The notes: generated by a model not told the origin, from the letters alone. Positions 36,713-46,427 are shown, numbered from the stretch's first letter. The stretch is DNA of 64,000 bases from Chitinophaga sp. XS-30 (GCF_008086345.1 NZ_CP043006.1:2230032-2294031); one strand, 5' to 3'. Program-made: numbers and translations.

Positions 36713-37891
36713 GTGGACCAAAACCTTTACGCCAAAAGAGGCGTTTCAGCCGGAAAGGAAGATGTGCATAATGCTATCCAGCATATCGATAAAGGATTAT
36801 TTCCCCGGGCATTCTGCAAGATCATCCCGGATATCCTGGGCGGTGACGCCAGCTGGTGCAATATCATGCATGCAGATGGCGCCGGCACCAAATCCTCCCT
36901 GGCCTATGCTTATTGGAAACAGACGGGGGACCTCGGTGTATGGCGCGGTATTGCGCAGGATGCCATCATCATGAATACGGATGACCTGCTGTGCGTGGGG
37001 GCTACGGATAATATCCTGCTCTCTTCCACCATCGGCCGGAACAAGAACCTGGTGCCGGGGGAAGTGATCGCGGCTATCATCAACGGCACGGAAGAGATAC
37101 TGGAAGAGCTGCGCAGCTATGGCATGGGCATCTACTCCACCGGTGGGGAAACCGCGGATGTGGGAGACCTGGTGCGCACCATCATTGTGGATTCCACGGT
37201 AACCTGCCGCATGAAACGTGCTGATGTGATCTCTAACGACCGCATTCAGGCGGGCGATGTGGTAGTTGGACTGGCCTCATATGGGCAAGCCACTTACGAG
37301 CGGGAGTACAACGGCGGTATGGGCAGCAACGGACTTACGTCCGCCCGTCACGATGTTTTCAACAAAACGGTGGCCGAAAAATTCCCGGAGAGCTACGATC
37401 CCGCCATTCCCAAAGAACTGGTGTTCAGCGGAAGCAAAGCGCTTACCGATATGATCGATATCCCCGGCGTGGGGAATATTACGGCCGGCAAGCTGGTGCT
37501 GTCGCCCACCCGTACTTACGCTCCGGTTATCCGGCAGATACTGGAGCAGTTCCGCCCGCAGGTGCATGGCATGGTGCATTGCAGCGGCGGGGCGCAGACA
37601 AAAGTGCTGCACTTCATTGAAAACCTGCATGTGATCAAGGATAACCTGTTCCCCGTGCCGCCATTGTTCTCGCTCATTCAGCAGCAGTCCGGCACCGCAT
37701 GGAAGGAAATGTACCAGGTGTTCAACATGGGGCACCGCATGGAACTGTATGTGCCGGAGCAGATAGCGGACGATATCATCCGCATGGCGCAGACCTACAA
37801 TATCGATGCCCGGGTAGTAGGCAGGGTGACGGACAGTCCCGCTAAAAAAGTAACGGTGAAGAGTGTGAACGGTACGTTTGAATACGCCTGA
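36713..37891 (+). CDS. purM: Phosphoribosylformylglycinamidine cyclo-ligase (AIR synthase)
   Basis: 392 residues from GTG 36713 (VDQNLYAKRGVSAGKED). Purine synthesis: ATP-dependent ring closure of FGAM to AIR. Motifs include HADGAGTKSSLAY, NTDDLLCVGA, GGETADVGDLV and GLASYGQATYE. At 392 residues it is longer than E. coli PurM (345), as is common in Bacteroidota. No other pur gene is adjacent. Confidence 0.92.
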   Translation: MDQNLYAKRGVSAGKEDVHNAIQHIDKGLFPRAFCKIIPDILGGDASWCNIMHADGAGTKSSLAYAYWKQTGDLGVWRGIAQDAIIMNTDDLLCVGATDNILLSSTIGRNKNLVPGEVIAAIINGTEEILEELRSYGMGIYSTGGETADVGDLVRTIIVDSTVTCRMKRADVISNDRIQAGDVVVGLASYGQATYEREYNGGMGSNGLTSARHDVFNKTVAEKFPESYDPAIPKELVFSGSKALTDMIDIPGVGNITAGKLVLSPTRTYAPVIRQILEQFRPQVHGMVHCSGGAQTKVLHFIENLHVIKDNLFPVPPLFSLIQQQSGTAWKEMYQVFNMGHRMELYVPEQIADDIIRMAQTYNIDARVVGRVTDSPAKKVTVKSVNGTFEYA

Positions 37892-37930
37892 TACGATCTT
37901 TAGCATCAGTAACGATATATCATCAAAATA

Positions 37931-37968
37931 AAAAATAGGCTGCATCGCTTTTGATGCAGCCTATTTTT
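37931..37968. terminator. Bidirectional terminator after purM
   Basis: AAAAATAGGCTGCATC (37931-37946) pairs perfectly with GATGCAGCCTATTTTT (37953-37968) around a 6-nt loop. The same GGCTGCATC/GATGCAGCC stem recurs at 55950-56020, where the loop is expanded. Confidence 0.92.
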
Positions 37969-38064
37969 ATTCGGGTCCCTGATGGGGATAATTTTCGTTT
38001 ACGCGATTCTCGGCGCTTTCACTTTATTATTGGTCATTCCCTCCCCATTTTTGGTAACTGACGA

Positions 38065-39864
38065 TTACTGAAGGTGGAACCTTACCGGCAAAGCAAGGCG
38101 GAAGGGAACAGACTTGTCACCATCTACGGCCGGGTGCCATTTGGGCATGCTCTTTACTACCCGGATGGCTTCTTCTTCCAGACCGCCGCCAAGGAGCGGC
38201 TTGTTCACTGCTTTGATATCGCTGATGCGGCCCTCGGTATCCAGTACAAAAGAAACGATCACATTACCCTGCAAACCGGCCTTGGCTGCCTTGGCCGGAT
38301 ACCGGATATTGGTGCCCAGGTATTTTGCCAGTCCCGCATCACCACCGGGGAACCTGGGTAAAACGTCCGCATTCGTGTAGATGCCATCCTCACCAACTTT
38401 CGGGCCTTTGGTTTCTTCTTTTTTGACTTCAGTCATCGTGAACCGGATCGGCAGGTTGAACTGTACACTCACATAACGGCCGTTTTGTTTGCCGGGATTC
38501 CATTTGGGCATGGCTTTTACTACGCGGATGGCTTCCTCTTCCAGTCCATCGCCTTTCTTTGCGCCAATAGTTTTGACATCCGTTACGCTGCCATCTTCTG
38601 TTACAATGTAGGATACAAATACGGTGCCCTTCGTTCCCTTTTCTACAGCCTGATGCGGATAACGGATATTCCGGCTCAGGTATATCGCCAGTGCCTTGTC
38701 GCCACCGGGGAAGGTAGGCGGTTGCTCTACGAATGTGAACACTTCTTTTTTAGGCGTGGTGTCCCGTGCGGGAGCTGCAGCAGTTTCCGGCGTGGTCACC
38801 GGGCGTGGTGGCGGTGAAACCTGCGTATGGGCATTTGTCATCCCGGAGGTATTGTTGTCCGGAACTGGCGCACCGGAATCGTTACTGACAGCAACCGGCG
38901 TAGCGGCATTACCGGAACGATCATTGTCAGGCTGCGTTGCGGCATGATGGATCATGGCAATGTTATTGCCAATCTGCTCCATCTTCTCTTCCGTTATCAC
39001 AAAAGCGAGGGAACAGAATATCAGTGCCGCAATGGGCAGTATCATCAGCCGGCGCAGGTAGCTGAACCTTAGTTTGCGGGATTGTGTAAGCATAAGAATT
39101 CTGCGTTTGACGGGATGTTGGGAAAAATTGTTTGTCATACTGAAGGGGTGGGTGGACTGCAGGGCCATCTGCAGGATCGTTTGCGCGTAATCGCTCACAT
39201 TGCCGTTCACCACCGCTTTTTTATCTGCAATGAACTCGTGTATCAGCGAGAGTTCCCGTTTAATAAGATGAAAGAAAGGATTGATCCAGCAAAGGGCGGT
39301 GACGATCTCCAGGAACAGCTTGTCCGTACTGTGTTTTTCCTGTACATGCACCATCTCATGCTGCAGCATTTGCTGTCCTTCCGCTGTGGTGGCATTCATC
39401 TGGTTGTTCCAGAAAATGTACCTGAAGAAAGAAAAAGGCGCAGCAATGTGTTCGGATAGCACCAGCCAGTAAGGTTTGATGTATTCGGTGTGGCTCCGGT
39501 GCACCAGCCGCAGGATCTTCAGATAGCTGAAAGCCAGGCGCAGCACTCCAAGTACAATAATGCCGCCATAGAGCCAGATAGTCCAGTTCAGCCTTGCAAA
39601 TGGCCCCGCTTCGGAAGGTGTGAATACCTGTTCCCGGAGAGATACTACCTGTGAGGTATATACGTAGATACCCTGTGTTTCCGCGGGAGTGAAGGAGAGC
39701 GGTATGCGGATCAGCGGTACAACCAGGCTGAGCACCGTGCTCAGCAGCAGGTAGTACCGGTTCCACTGGTGGAAGCGGTTGTTGCGCAATGCCAGGTGAT
39801 AGTATCCGTACAGGATGCCGGAGCAAATGATCACTTTGGCGAGATAGGCGAGTAGCGGCGTCAT
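38065..39864 (-). CDS. BlaR1-like M56 metallopeptidase fused to two TonB C-terminal domains
   Basis: 599 residues. Residues 1-290 form the M56 sensor-protease: several transmembrane helices, zinc motif HEMVH at 169-173 and EFIAD at 210-214, with a further helix near 275-291. A Pro/Thr/Ser-rich linker (310-375) follows. Two TonB C-terminal domains occupy about 384-475 and 504-599, each with FPGGDxxLAxYLxxNIRYP and EEEAIRVVKxMPKW. It probably senses an envelope signal and triggers loss of the adjacent repressor; what the TonB domains contact is unknown. It overlaps the repressor gene by 4 bases. Confidence 0.88.
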   Translation of the reverse strand: MTPLLAYLAKVIICSGILYGYYHLALRNNRFHQWNRYYLLLSTVLSLVVPLIRIPLSFTPAETQGIYVYTSQVVSLREQVFTPSEAGPFARLNWTIWLYGGIIVLGVLRLAFSYLKILRLVHRSHTEYIKPYWLVLSEHIAAPFSFFRYIFWNNQMNATTAEGQQMLQHEMVHVQEKHSTDKLFLEIVTALCWINPFFHLIKRELSLIHEFIADKKAVVNGNVSDYAQTILQMALQSTHPFSMTNNFSQHPVKRRILMLTQSRKLRFSYLRRLMILPIAALIFCSLAFVITEEKMEQIGNNIAMIHHAATQPDNDRSGNAATPVAVSNDSGAPVPDNNTSGMTNAHTQVSPPPRPVTTPETAAAPARDTTPKKEVFTFVEQPPTFPGGDKALAIYLSRNIRYPHQAVEKGTKGTVFVSYIVTEDGSVTDVKTIGAKKGDGLEEEAIRVVKAMPKWNPGKQNGRYVSVQFNLPIRFTMTEVKKEETKGPKVGEDGIYTNADVLPRFPGGDAGLAKYLGTNIRYPAKAAKAGLQGNVIVSFVLDTEGRISDIKAVNKPLLGGGLEEEAIRVVKSMPKWHPAVDGDKSVPFRLALPVRFHLQ

Positions 39865-40232
39865 TTTACCTGGTTTTTGCTGTCCTTGATCTGTTGCAGT
39901 AATTGTTCGAGGTCGGCTACGCTCATATCCTTTTCTTTCACGAAGAAGGACACCATATTGCTGAAAGAGCCTTCAAAATAGCCGGAGACCAGGTTTTTTA
40001 CCGTCTTGTGGCTGTATTCCTCCTTGGAAACCAATGCATGGTACTGGTGGCTTTTGCCGTAGGCCTTGAAGCTTGCAAAACCTTTATCTACCAGTATTTT
40101 CACAAGTGTGGACACGGTATTGTAATGCGGTTTCGGTTCCGGCATCTCGTCGATAATATCTTTCACGAAGGAAGGGCCGATCTTCCATAACACCTGCATG
40201 ATCTGTTCCTCAGCTTTCGTCAGCGTTTTCAT
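39861..40232 (-). CDS. BlaI/MecI/CopY family transcriptional repressor
   Basis: 123 residues from MKTLTKAEEQIMQVLW; a longer frame adds 13 residues but lacks support. Winged-helix DNA-binding domain at about 1-75 (VKDIIDEMPEPKPHYNTVSTLVKILVDKGF), then a C-terminal dimerisation region. In this family the partner M56 protease inactivates the repressor. Its stop overlaps the start of the M56-TonB gene (ATGA), so both are made from one mRNA. It likely represses its own operon through the tandem dyads just upstream. No beta-lactamase is near. Confidence 0.9.
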   Translation of the reverse strand: MKTLTKAEEQIMQVLWKIGPSFVKDIIDEMPEPKPHYNTVSTLVKILVDKGFASFKAYGKSHQYHALVSKEEYSHKTVKNLVSGYFEGSFSNMVSFFVKEKDMSVADLEQLLQQIKDSKNQVK

Positions 40233-40276
40233 GTTTGTCTCGTTTTGTAAATGAAGTTGGATGCATTTCAAATGTA

Positions 40277-40314
40277 AAACTATTATTTTAGTTTACAAAC
40301 TATTTTCTTAGTTA
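40277..40314 (-). promoter_or_regulatory. Tandem operator for the BlaI-like repressor
   Basis: Two copies of the dyad AAACTA-N6-TAGTTW occur at 40277-40294 and 40297-40314, exactly 20 bases apart, starting 45 bases upstream of the repressor start codon. Perfect half-sites in regular spacing are what a dimeric BlaI-type repressor would bind. They could also reach the ftsE promoter at about 40350 on the other strand. Confidence 0.65.
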
Positions 40315-40375
40315 ATTGATGAATGTCTATCGCTAACAAGTAATTAGTTATTTTTGGGGATCAAAACGGAAATAA

Positions 40376-41068
40376 ATGTTCGATCAACCCATAGTTCAAC
40401 TGGCGAATGTGAATATCTACCAGGGCAGTTCGCTGATTTTATCTGATGTGAATATTACGGTCAACCGGGGAGAGTTCGTGTACCTGATCGGGAAGACGGG
40501 GACGGGTAAATCGAGTTTGCTGAAGACATTGTACGGGGATCTGCAGTTGAGGGAGGGGACCGGTCAGGTGGCGGGATTTGATCTGAAGAAGATGGACTGG
40601 AAGAAGGTGCCTTATCTGCGCCGGAATTTGGGTGTGGTGTTCCAGGATTTTCAGTTGCTGACGGACCGGAATGTGCATGACAACCTGAAATTTGCGCTGA
40701 AGGCCACCGGCTGGCAGGAGCCGAAGCAGATCGAGGACAAGATCAATGATGTGCTGGAGAAGGTAGGGCTTGGCACGAAGGGTTTCAAAATGCCCTATGA
40801 GCTGTCCGGCGGGGAGCAGCAGCGTGTGGATATTGCGCGTGCCCTGCTGAATTCCCCGAAGCTGATCCTGGCGGACGAGCCTACCGGCAATCTGGACCCC
40901 GAAACTTCGGATGGCATCATGCAGCTGTTGTTCCGCATTTGCAGGGAAGACGGGGCCGCGCTGATCATGGCAACCCACGACTACATTGTGTTACAGAAGT
41001 TTCCATCCCGGGTGTTGCGCACGGAGAACGGCCAGGTGATCGATAATGCTGCAGTAAATTTTGTATAG
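40376..41068 (+). CDS. ftsE: Cell division ATP-binding protein FtsE
   Basis: 230 residues. ABC ATPase with Walker [10 protein letters not shown], signature LSGGEQQRV and Walker [13 protein letters not shown]. With FtsX it couples ATP hydrolysis to septal peptidoglycan hydrolases. ftsX is not adjacent, so assignment rests on similarity to FtsE rather than LolD; confidence in the exact name is moderate. Confidence 0.85.
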   Translation: MFDQPIVQLANVNIYQGSSLILSDVNITVNRGEFVYLIGKTGTGKSSLLKTLYGDLQLREGTGQVAGFDLKKMDWKKVPYLRRNLGVVFQDFQLLTDRNVHDNLKFALKATGWQEPKQIEDKINDVLEKVGLGTKGFKMPYELSGGEQQRVDIARALLNSPKLILADEPTGNLDPETSDGIMQLLFRICREDGAALIMATHDYIVLQKFPSRVLRTENGQVIDNAAVNFV

Positions 41069-41110
41069 ATAAAAGATTGGTTTTCAGTATAGATAGAGGT
41101 AAATATAGAA

Positions 41111-41142
41111 TTTGGAACTTCTTGTTTTACTTCTTACCTTTG
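41111..41142 (+). promoter_or_regulatory. Promoter of rpsO
   Basis: TTTG (41111-41114) and TACCTTTG (41135-41142), 20 bases apart, match the Bacteroidota consensus. The -7 box is identical to that of tRNA-fMet, consistent with strong growth-related expression. Confidence 0.75.
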
Positions 41143-41183
41143 CACCGGAAAAATAGCGAGTAAAAATTTTATTATTATCAAAG

Positions 41184-41456
41184 ATGCCTTACTTAACAGT
41201 AGAAAAAAAAGCAAATATTTTCAAGGAATTCGGTGGTAGCGAGAAGAATACCGGATCAATTGAAGCACAAATTGCGCTGGTAACAGAGCGAATCAACAGT
41301 ATTTCCGCTCACTTGAAGCAGAATAAGAAAGATTTCTCCACACACCGTGGTTTGATGAAAATGGTGGGACAAAGGAAGCGTTTGCTGTCTTACCTCTCTA
41401 AAACTAACCTCTCCGGCTACCGTGCCCTCATTGAGAAGTTAGGTATCAGAAAGTAA
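41184..41456 (+). CDS. rpsO: 30S ribosomal protein S15
   Basis: 90 residues, the usual size. It binds the central domain of 16S rRNA. The signature region GSIEAQIALVTERINSISAHLKQNKKDFSTHRGL is intact. It lies directly upstream of pnp, the classic rpsO-pnp order, with a terminator between them. Confidence 0.97.
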   Translation: MPYLTVEKKANIFKEFGGSEKNTGSIEAQIALVTERINSISAHLKQNKKDFSTHRGLMKMVGQRKRLLSYLSKTNLSGYRALIEKLGIRK

Positions 41457-41476
41457 TCTGAAACTAGTTATAGCGC

Positions 41477-41512
41477 TATTCCCAACTTTTTTAGTTGGGA
41501 ATAGTTTTTTTG
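41477..41512 (+). terminator. Terminator between rpsO and pnp
   Basis: CTATTCCCAACT (41477-41488) pairs perfectly with AGTTGGGAATAG (41494-41505), followed by seven T residues. Read-through would be needed for rpsO-pnp cotranscription; otherwise pnp has its own promoter near 41533-41541 (CACTTTTG). Confidence 0.9.
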
Positions 41513-41542
41513 TATGTATACCTTATTAATCCTCACTTTTGT

Positions 41543-43897
41543 ATGAATCTGACACCTACTACGGTTAAATTTGATATAGGCGGAGGCCGCGAAGTGACCA
41601 TTGAAACCGGCAAGATGGCCCGTCAGGCCGATGGTGCGGTAACCGTGCGTCTTGGTAACTGTATCCTCCTGGCTACCGTTGTAGCCGCCCAGAAACCCAA
41701 GCCCGGGCAATCTTTCTTCCCCCTCACTGTTGACTACCAGGAGAAATTTGCATCCGCCGGCCGTATTCCCGGCTCCTTTTTCAAGCGGGAAGGCAGGCTG
41801 AGCGACTATGAAGTACTGATCTCCCGGCTGGTAGACCGTGCGCTGCGCCCCCTGTTCCCCGATGATTACCGTTGTGAGGTACAGGTGCTGGTAACCCTCA
41901 TTTCTTCCGATCCGGAAGTAATGCCGGACGCACTGGCCGCACTGGCCGCATCCGCTGCCCTCGCAGTATCCGATGTACCTGTTCAGGAGATCATCTCCGA
42001 AACACGCATCGCCCGCGTGAACGGCGAATTTGTGATCAATCCTACCCGTACCCAGCTGACCACAGCTGATATGGACTATATCGTAGCCGCCACTGCCAAG
42101 AATATCATGATGGTGGAAGGCGAAAGCAAGGAATGCCAGGAAGAAGACCTGGTGAAAGCGATCGAACTGGCGCATGAAGCCATCAAAATACAGGTAAAAG
42201 CTCAGGAAGAATTGCGCACGAAAGTGGGCAGTCCCGCAAAACGCGAATACGAAAAGTCTTATCAGAATGAAGAACTGAAGGCCAAAGTGATCGCTTTTGC
42301 CAAAGAGCCTATCCTGAAAGTGGCTAAATCCGCGCTCAGCAAACATGACCGCTCCGAAGCCTTCAAAAAGATCGAAGAAGAACTGGTGGAATCTTTGGGT
42401 GAACTTTCCGAAGAAGATGCTCCGCTGGTTGGCGAATATTTCCATGACCTGGAAAAAGAAACCGTGCGTAACATGATCCTGGACGACAGCATCCGCCTCG
42501 ATGGCCGTGTGCTGGACCAGGTACGCCCGTTGAATATGGAAGTGGACCTGCTGCCTTCACCGCACGGATCCGCCCTGTTCACCCGTGGGGAAACACAATC
42601 CCTCACCACCGTTACCCTGGGTACCCCGGATGACGAGCTGCTGCTTGAGAACGCCGCAACCTCCAGCTACAGCAAATTCATCCTCCACTACAATTTCCCT
42701 CCCTTCTCTACCGGCGAGGTGAAAATGATGCGCGGCCCTGGCCGTCGTGAAGTGGGCCACGGTAACCTGGCCATGCGTTCCCTGAAACAGCAGATGCCGG
42801 GCAGCGACTATGCTTACACCGTACGCGTAGTGTCAGACATCCTGGAATCCAATGGTTCCTCTTCCATGGCCACCGTTTGCGCCGGCTCGCTGGCACTGAT
42901 GGATGCAGGTGTTCCCCTGCCCAAGCACGTTTCCGGTATCGCCATGGGCCTTATTTCCCGCGCAAGCGATGGTAAATGGGCCGTACTGAGCGACATCCTC
43001 GGAGATGAGGACCACCTCGGTGATATGGACTTTAAAGTAACCGGCACCCGCGATGGAATCTGCGGTGTGCAGATGGATATCAAAGTAGACGGTCTCAGTA
43101 TGGACGTGATGCGCGCTGCGCTGTCACAAGCCCGCAAAGGCCGCCTGCACATCCTGGACGCCATGTACGCCTGTATGGAAGCAGCCCGTCCGGAACCGAA
43201 ACCGCATGCTCCGCGCATGGAGAAACTGATCATCGATCGTGAATACATCGGCGCCGTGATAGGGCCCGGCGGTAAAGTGATCCAGGAGATCCAGCGCGAA
43301 ACCGGCACCAACATCAATATCGAAGAAGTTGGTCAGACCGGCGAAGTGAGCATCTTCTCCGCACAGAAAGAAAATCTTGATAAAGCCCTCGCCTGGATCA
43401 AAGGCATCGTAGCCGTTCCGGAAGTAGGTGAAGAATATGATTCCGTGGTGAAAAGCGTAATGCCTTACGGCGCATTCGTTGAATTCCTCCCCGGCAAACA
43501 GGGGCTGCTGCATATCTCTGAAGTTTCCTGGAAACGTCTTGAGAACATGGACGGCGTACTGAGCGAAGGAGAGAAAGTGAAAGTGAAGCTGGTAGGCACC
43601 GATCCCAAAACCGGAAAGTTCAAGCTCAGCCGCAGAGTGCTGATGCCGAAACCGGAAGGTTATGTGGAAAGGCCTGAGCGGGAAGACCGTGGTGATCGTG
43701 GCGATCGCGGAGACAGAAGAGGTGGTGGTGATCGTGGTGACCGCCGTGGTGGTGACCGTGGGGACAGAAGAGGGGGAGACCGCTTTGACCGTGACCGTGG
43801 AGGAGACCGCAGTGATCGTGGCGACCGTGGCAGCAGCCGCCCGCCGCAACAGACCGGAGAAGCTCCGTTCGAAGGCCCGGTGTTCGATGAACAATAG
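41543..43897 (+). CDS. pnp: Polyribonucleotide nucleotidyltransferase (PNPase) with Arg-Gly-Asp-rich tail
   Basis: 784 residues from ATG 41543 (MNLTPTTVKFDIGG); the frame open from 41495 runs through the rpsO terminator and is rejected. Two RNase PH domains, a KH domain (IGAVIGPGGKVIQEIQRETG) and an S1 domain (YGAFVEFLPGKQGLLHISEV) are in order. Residues about 714-765 are repeated DRGD and RRGG units. PNPase degrades RNA 3' to 5' using phosphate. The tail may bind RNA or a partner. Confidence 0.95.
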   Translation: MNLTPTTVKFDIGGGREVTIETGKMARQADGAVTVRLGNCILLATVVAAQKPKPGQSFFPLTVDYQEKFASAGRIPGSFFKREGRLSDYEVLISRLVDRALRPLFPDDYRCEVQVLVTLISSDPEVMPDALAALAASAALAVSDVPVQEIISETRIARVNGEFVINPTRTQLTTADMDYIVAATAKNIMMVEGESKECQEEDLVKAIELAHEAIKIQVKAQEELRTKVGSPAKREYEKSYQNEELKAKVIAFAKEPILKVAKSALSKHDRSEAFKKIEEELVESLGELSEEDAPLVGEYFHDLEKETVRNMILDDSIRLDGRVLDQVRPLNMEVDLLPSPHGSALFTRGETQSLTTVTLGTPDDELLLENAATSSYSKFILHYNFPPFSTGEVKMMRGPGRREVGHGNLAMRSLKQQMPGSDYAYTVRVVSDILESNGSSSMATVCAGSLALMDAGVPLPKHVSGIAMGLISRASDGKWAVLSDILGDEDHLGDMDFKVTGTRDGICGVQMDIKVDGLSMDVMRAALSQARKGRLHILDAMYACMEAARPEPKPHAPRMEKLIIDREYIGAVIGPGGKVIQEIQRETGTNINIEEVGQTGEVSIFSAQKENLDKALAWIKGIVAVPEVGEEYDSVVKSVMPYGAFVEFLPGKQGLLHISEVSWKRLENMDGVLSEGEKVKVKLVGTDPKTGKFKLSRRVLMPKPEGYVERPEREDRGDRGDRGDRRGGGDRGDRRGGDRGDRRGGDRFDRDRGGDRSDRGDRGSSRPPQQTGEAPFEGPVFDEQ

Positions 43898-43923
43898 ACC
43901 GTTACAAACGAACATAAAAATCA

Positions 43924-43953
43924 AACGCTGCGATGAACGCAGCGTTTTTTTTA
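43924..43953 (+). terminator. Terminator after pnp
   Basis: AACGCTGCG (43924-43932) pairs with CGCAGCGTT (43938-43946) around ATGAA, and seven more T residues follow. Confidence 0.88.
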
Positions 43954-44007
43954 TGGCTATGGCGTCGGGAGTTGCTCCCAACGCTTCAGGCTATACGTCG
44001 TTATTCA

Positions 44008-44583
44008 CTAAATCCCGGCATTGGTCAGCTGCTCCAGGAATACTTCGCTTTCCCGCCAGATGATCCGGCCTTTTATGAACTTGAATATCCTGAAATGTTT
44101 GGTGTCCACACTCTCGTAATCGATCTGAAACTGCGGCACCCGTTTACCCGTACTGCGGTCTACCACCTGCACCTTGCCATATTCCAGCAACTCGGGCAAT
44201 ATCTCATCCAGATAAGGCAGCAGCACGTTCTCATTCTCTGACCAGAACAATGCGATCCGGTCCGTACTATAGGTCAGCGGGCTGTCTTTGGAAGCCGACC
44301 AGAATTTTTTGGCCATGCCGTAGTGCCGTTGCACCTCTTCCTGGGAAAGATGGGCGAACTGGATGTTGCGGAACGTCTCTTTCGCATAGTCCCTTTGCAC
44401 GAGAATGGTATCCAGCCCCGTAAAATAATCTTCCACATCCTGTTTGTTGATGATGAAAACGGCGGACTGGACCTGGTAAAAGATGGAATCCTTCAGCGGA
44501 ATGTCGTAGGGTTTGACGAGGTTCTGGGCTTTACCGCAGGTAACAATGACCATGGCGGCAGCCAGGGCGATAAGGTTTTTCAT
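44008..44583 (-). CDS. Secreted hypothetical protein
   Basis: 191 residues. Signal peptide with cleavage near TCGKAQ|N (AQ-N pattern common in Bacteroidota); the Cys before it is not in a clear lipobox. The mature part is soluble and mixed alpha/beta, with no known motif. Monocistronic. Function not recognised. Confidence 0.7.
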   Translation of the reverse strand: MKNLIALAAAMVIVTCGKAQNLVKPYDIPLKDSIFYQVQSAVFIINKQDVEDYFTGLDTILVQRDYAKETFRNIQFAHLSQEEVQRHYGMAKKFWSASKDSPLTYSTDRIALFWSENENVLLPYLDEILPELLEYGKVQVVDRSTGKRVPQFQIDYESVDTKHFRIFKFIKGRIIWRESEVFLEQLTNAGI

Positions 44584-44701
44584 AGGATAAGGTTATATTA
44601 TTATAATGTCAAATATAAGCCCGGGAAGCCTTAATGCAAAGGAATTTTTCAAATTGACATTTTTGCATTGGCACTGAGGATTTTGTAATTATCTTGCGGG
44701 C

Positions 44702-45523
44702 ATGTCACACATCGCCATCACGGTATCCGCACCCTCCGGACTGAAAGATATACTGGTAGCCCAACTCTCCGATGCCGGTTATGAAGGCTTTGAAGAAACG
44801 GCCGAAACGCTGGTGGCCTACATTCCTGAAACGTTATTCGATGAAGCTGTTTTGCAGGGCATCCTGCATGATCACGGAGTGGACTATACGAAAGAAACGA
44901 TCGCCCAGGCGAATTGGAACGCAGTCTGGGAAAGCAGTTTCGAGCCCGTACTGGTGGAAGGTTTCTGCGGTATCCGCGCCGCTTTTCACGCGCCGCTGGA
45001 AGGGAAGGTGTTGCATGAGATCATCATCACACCCAAAATGTCTTTCGGTACCGGTCATCATGCCACCACCTATTCCATGATAAAGCTGATGCGGGATGTG
45101 GATTTTGCCGGGAAGGAAGTGTTCGATTTCGGCACCGGCACCGGTATTCTGGCTATCCTGGCGGAGAAACTCGGCGCCGCAAGGGTGGATGCGATCGATA
45201 TTGACAGCTGGGCCGTAGAGAACTCACTGGAGAATGCCGCAGCCAACGGTGCAGGCCGGGTACAGATCTGGCAGGCCGATCAGCTCGATAATATTACATC
45301 GCAGCAGTACGACATCCTCCTGGCGAATATCAACCGTAATATCCTGCTAGCCAATATGGGTCATATGAAAAAAATATTGAAGATGGGTGGATTGTTGATT
45401 TTGAGTGGTATCTTGCAGGAAGATGAACCAGCCATTGTGAAAGCCGCAGCTATGGAAAACCTTTATCCAGCGCGTAAATCCCTCAGGGAGCATTGGCTTG
45501 CGCTTTCTTTCAGGGCTGACTAG
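44702..45523 (+). CDS. prmA: Ribosomal protein L11 methyltransferase
   Basis: 273 residues. Trimethylates ribosomal protein L11 using S-adenosylmethionine. The N-terminal substrate domain is followed by the methyltransferase core: MSFGTGHHATTYSM, FDFGTGTGILAILAEKLGA (motif I), and LLANINRNILL (NPPY-like site). Full length. It lies 113 bases before plsY. Confidence 0.93.
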   Translation: MSHIAITVSAPSGLKDILVAQLSDAGYEGFEETAETLVAYIPETLFDEAVLQGILHDHGVDYTKETIAQANWNAVWESSFEPVLVEGFCGIRAAFHAPLEGKVLHEIIITPKMSFGTGHHATTYSMIKLMRDVDFAGKEVFDFGTGTGILAILAEKLGAARVDAIDIDSWAVENSLENAAANGAGRVQIWQADQLDNITSQQYDILLANINRNILLANMGHMKKILKMGGLLILSGILQEDEPAIVKAAAMENLYPARKSLREHWLALSFRAD

Positions 45524-45640
45524 TGTGGAAAAAATTACATATTTTAATTGCTGATTAACGATAGTTTGTATTATAATTGCTGTTAATTTTGTATTCTTTT
45601 TAACAGGATATTTACTATCTTAGTATTCTAACTTATTGTG

Positions 45641-46291
45641 ATGACAGAATTATTGCTACTTATTGGTGCCTATCTGATAGGCTCTTTTGCCACCGCTGTA
45701 TGGGTCAGCAAAGGGGTTTTCGGTATGGATATCCGTGAGCATGGGTCCGGTAATGCCGGGGCGACCAACACCTTCCGGGTACTTGGCCCGAAGGCCGGTA
45801 CATTCGTGATGCTCGTGGATATGCTGAAAGGTATTCTGGCTGTAAGACTTTCTTATCTTGTACCTATTTACGATTCACCGGAACATATCACCCAACTTGT
45901 CAATTTGCAGATCGGTTTGGGACTTGCCGCAGTAGTGGGCCATATCTTCCCTATCTGGGCCGGGTTCCGCGGCGGCAAGGGTATTGCCACCCTATTTGGT
46001 ATGGTGCTGGCTATTCAGCCCCTGGTAGCGCTGTGCTGCGTAGGGGTGTTCCTGATGATCCTTTTTCTGACCCGTTATGTTTCCTTGAGTTCCATTATTG
46101 CCAGCATCGCATTCCCGGTACTCATTCTGTTCATCTTCCGGGAGAAGGAGTTGTTTTACCGCATCTTTGCGATCGCGGTGGCGCTGATGGTGGTACTCAC
46201 CCACCAGAAGAACATTGCCCGCCTGCTGACCGGCAATGAATCCAAGGTGCCCTTGTTCAGGAACCGCAAGAACAAGGAAGACGAGGAATAA
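45641..46291 (+). CDS. plsY: Glycerol-3-phosphate acyltransferase PlsY
   Basis: 216 residues from ATG 45641, with a GTG directly before it. Integral membrane enzyme transferring acyl from acyl-phosphate to glycerol-3-phosphate, the first step of phospholipid synthesis. Motifs: GSFATAVWVSK, REHGSGNAGATNTFR, GHIFPIWAGFRGGKGIAT and a short cytoplasmic tail (NRKNKEDEE). Five membrane segments. Confidence 0.93.
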   Translation: MTELLLLIGAYLIGSFATAVWVSKGVFGMDIREHGSGNAGATNTFRVLGPKAGTFVMLVDMLKGILAVRLSYLVPIYDSPEHITQLVNLQIGLGLAAVVGHIFPIWAGFRGGKGIATLFGMVLAIQPLVALCCVGVFLMILFLTRYVSLSSIIASIAFPVLILFIFREKELFYRIFAIAVALMVVLTHQKNIARLLTGNESKVPLFRNRKNKEDEE

Positions 46292-46427
46292 CCCTCTTTT
46301 CTTCATTAACGTTTTCTACATACCTGATTTCTGCCCGCCCATATACAAATCCGGCACAGCGATTGCTCTGTGTTAGGAAAGTGGTAATTTTGGCAGGGGC
46401 AACCACCTATCTCTATAATTGTAGCGG

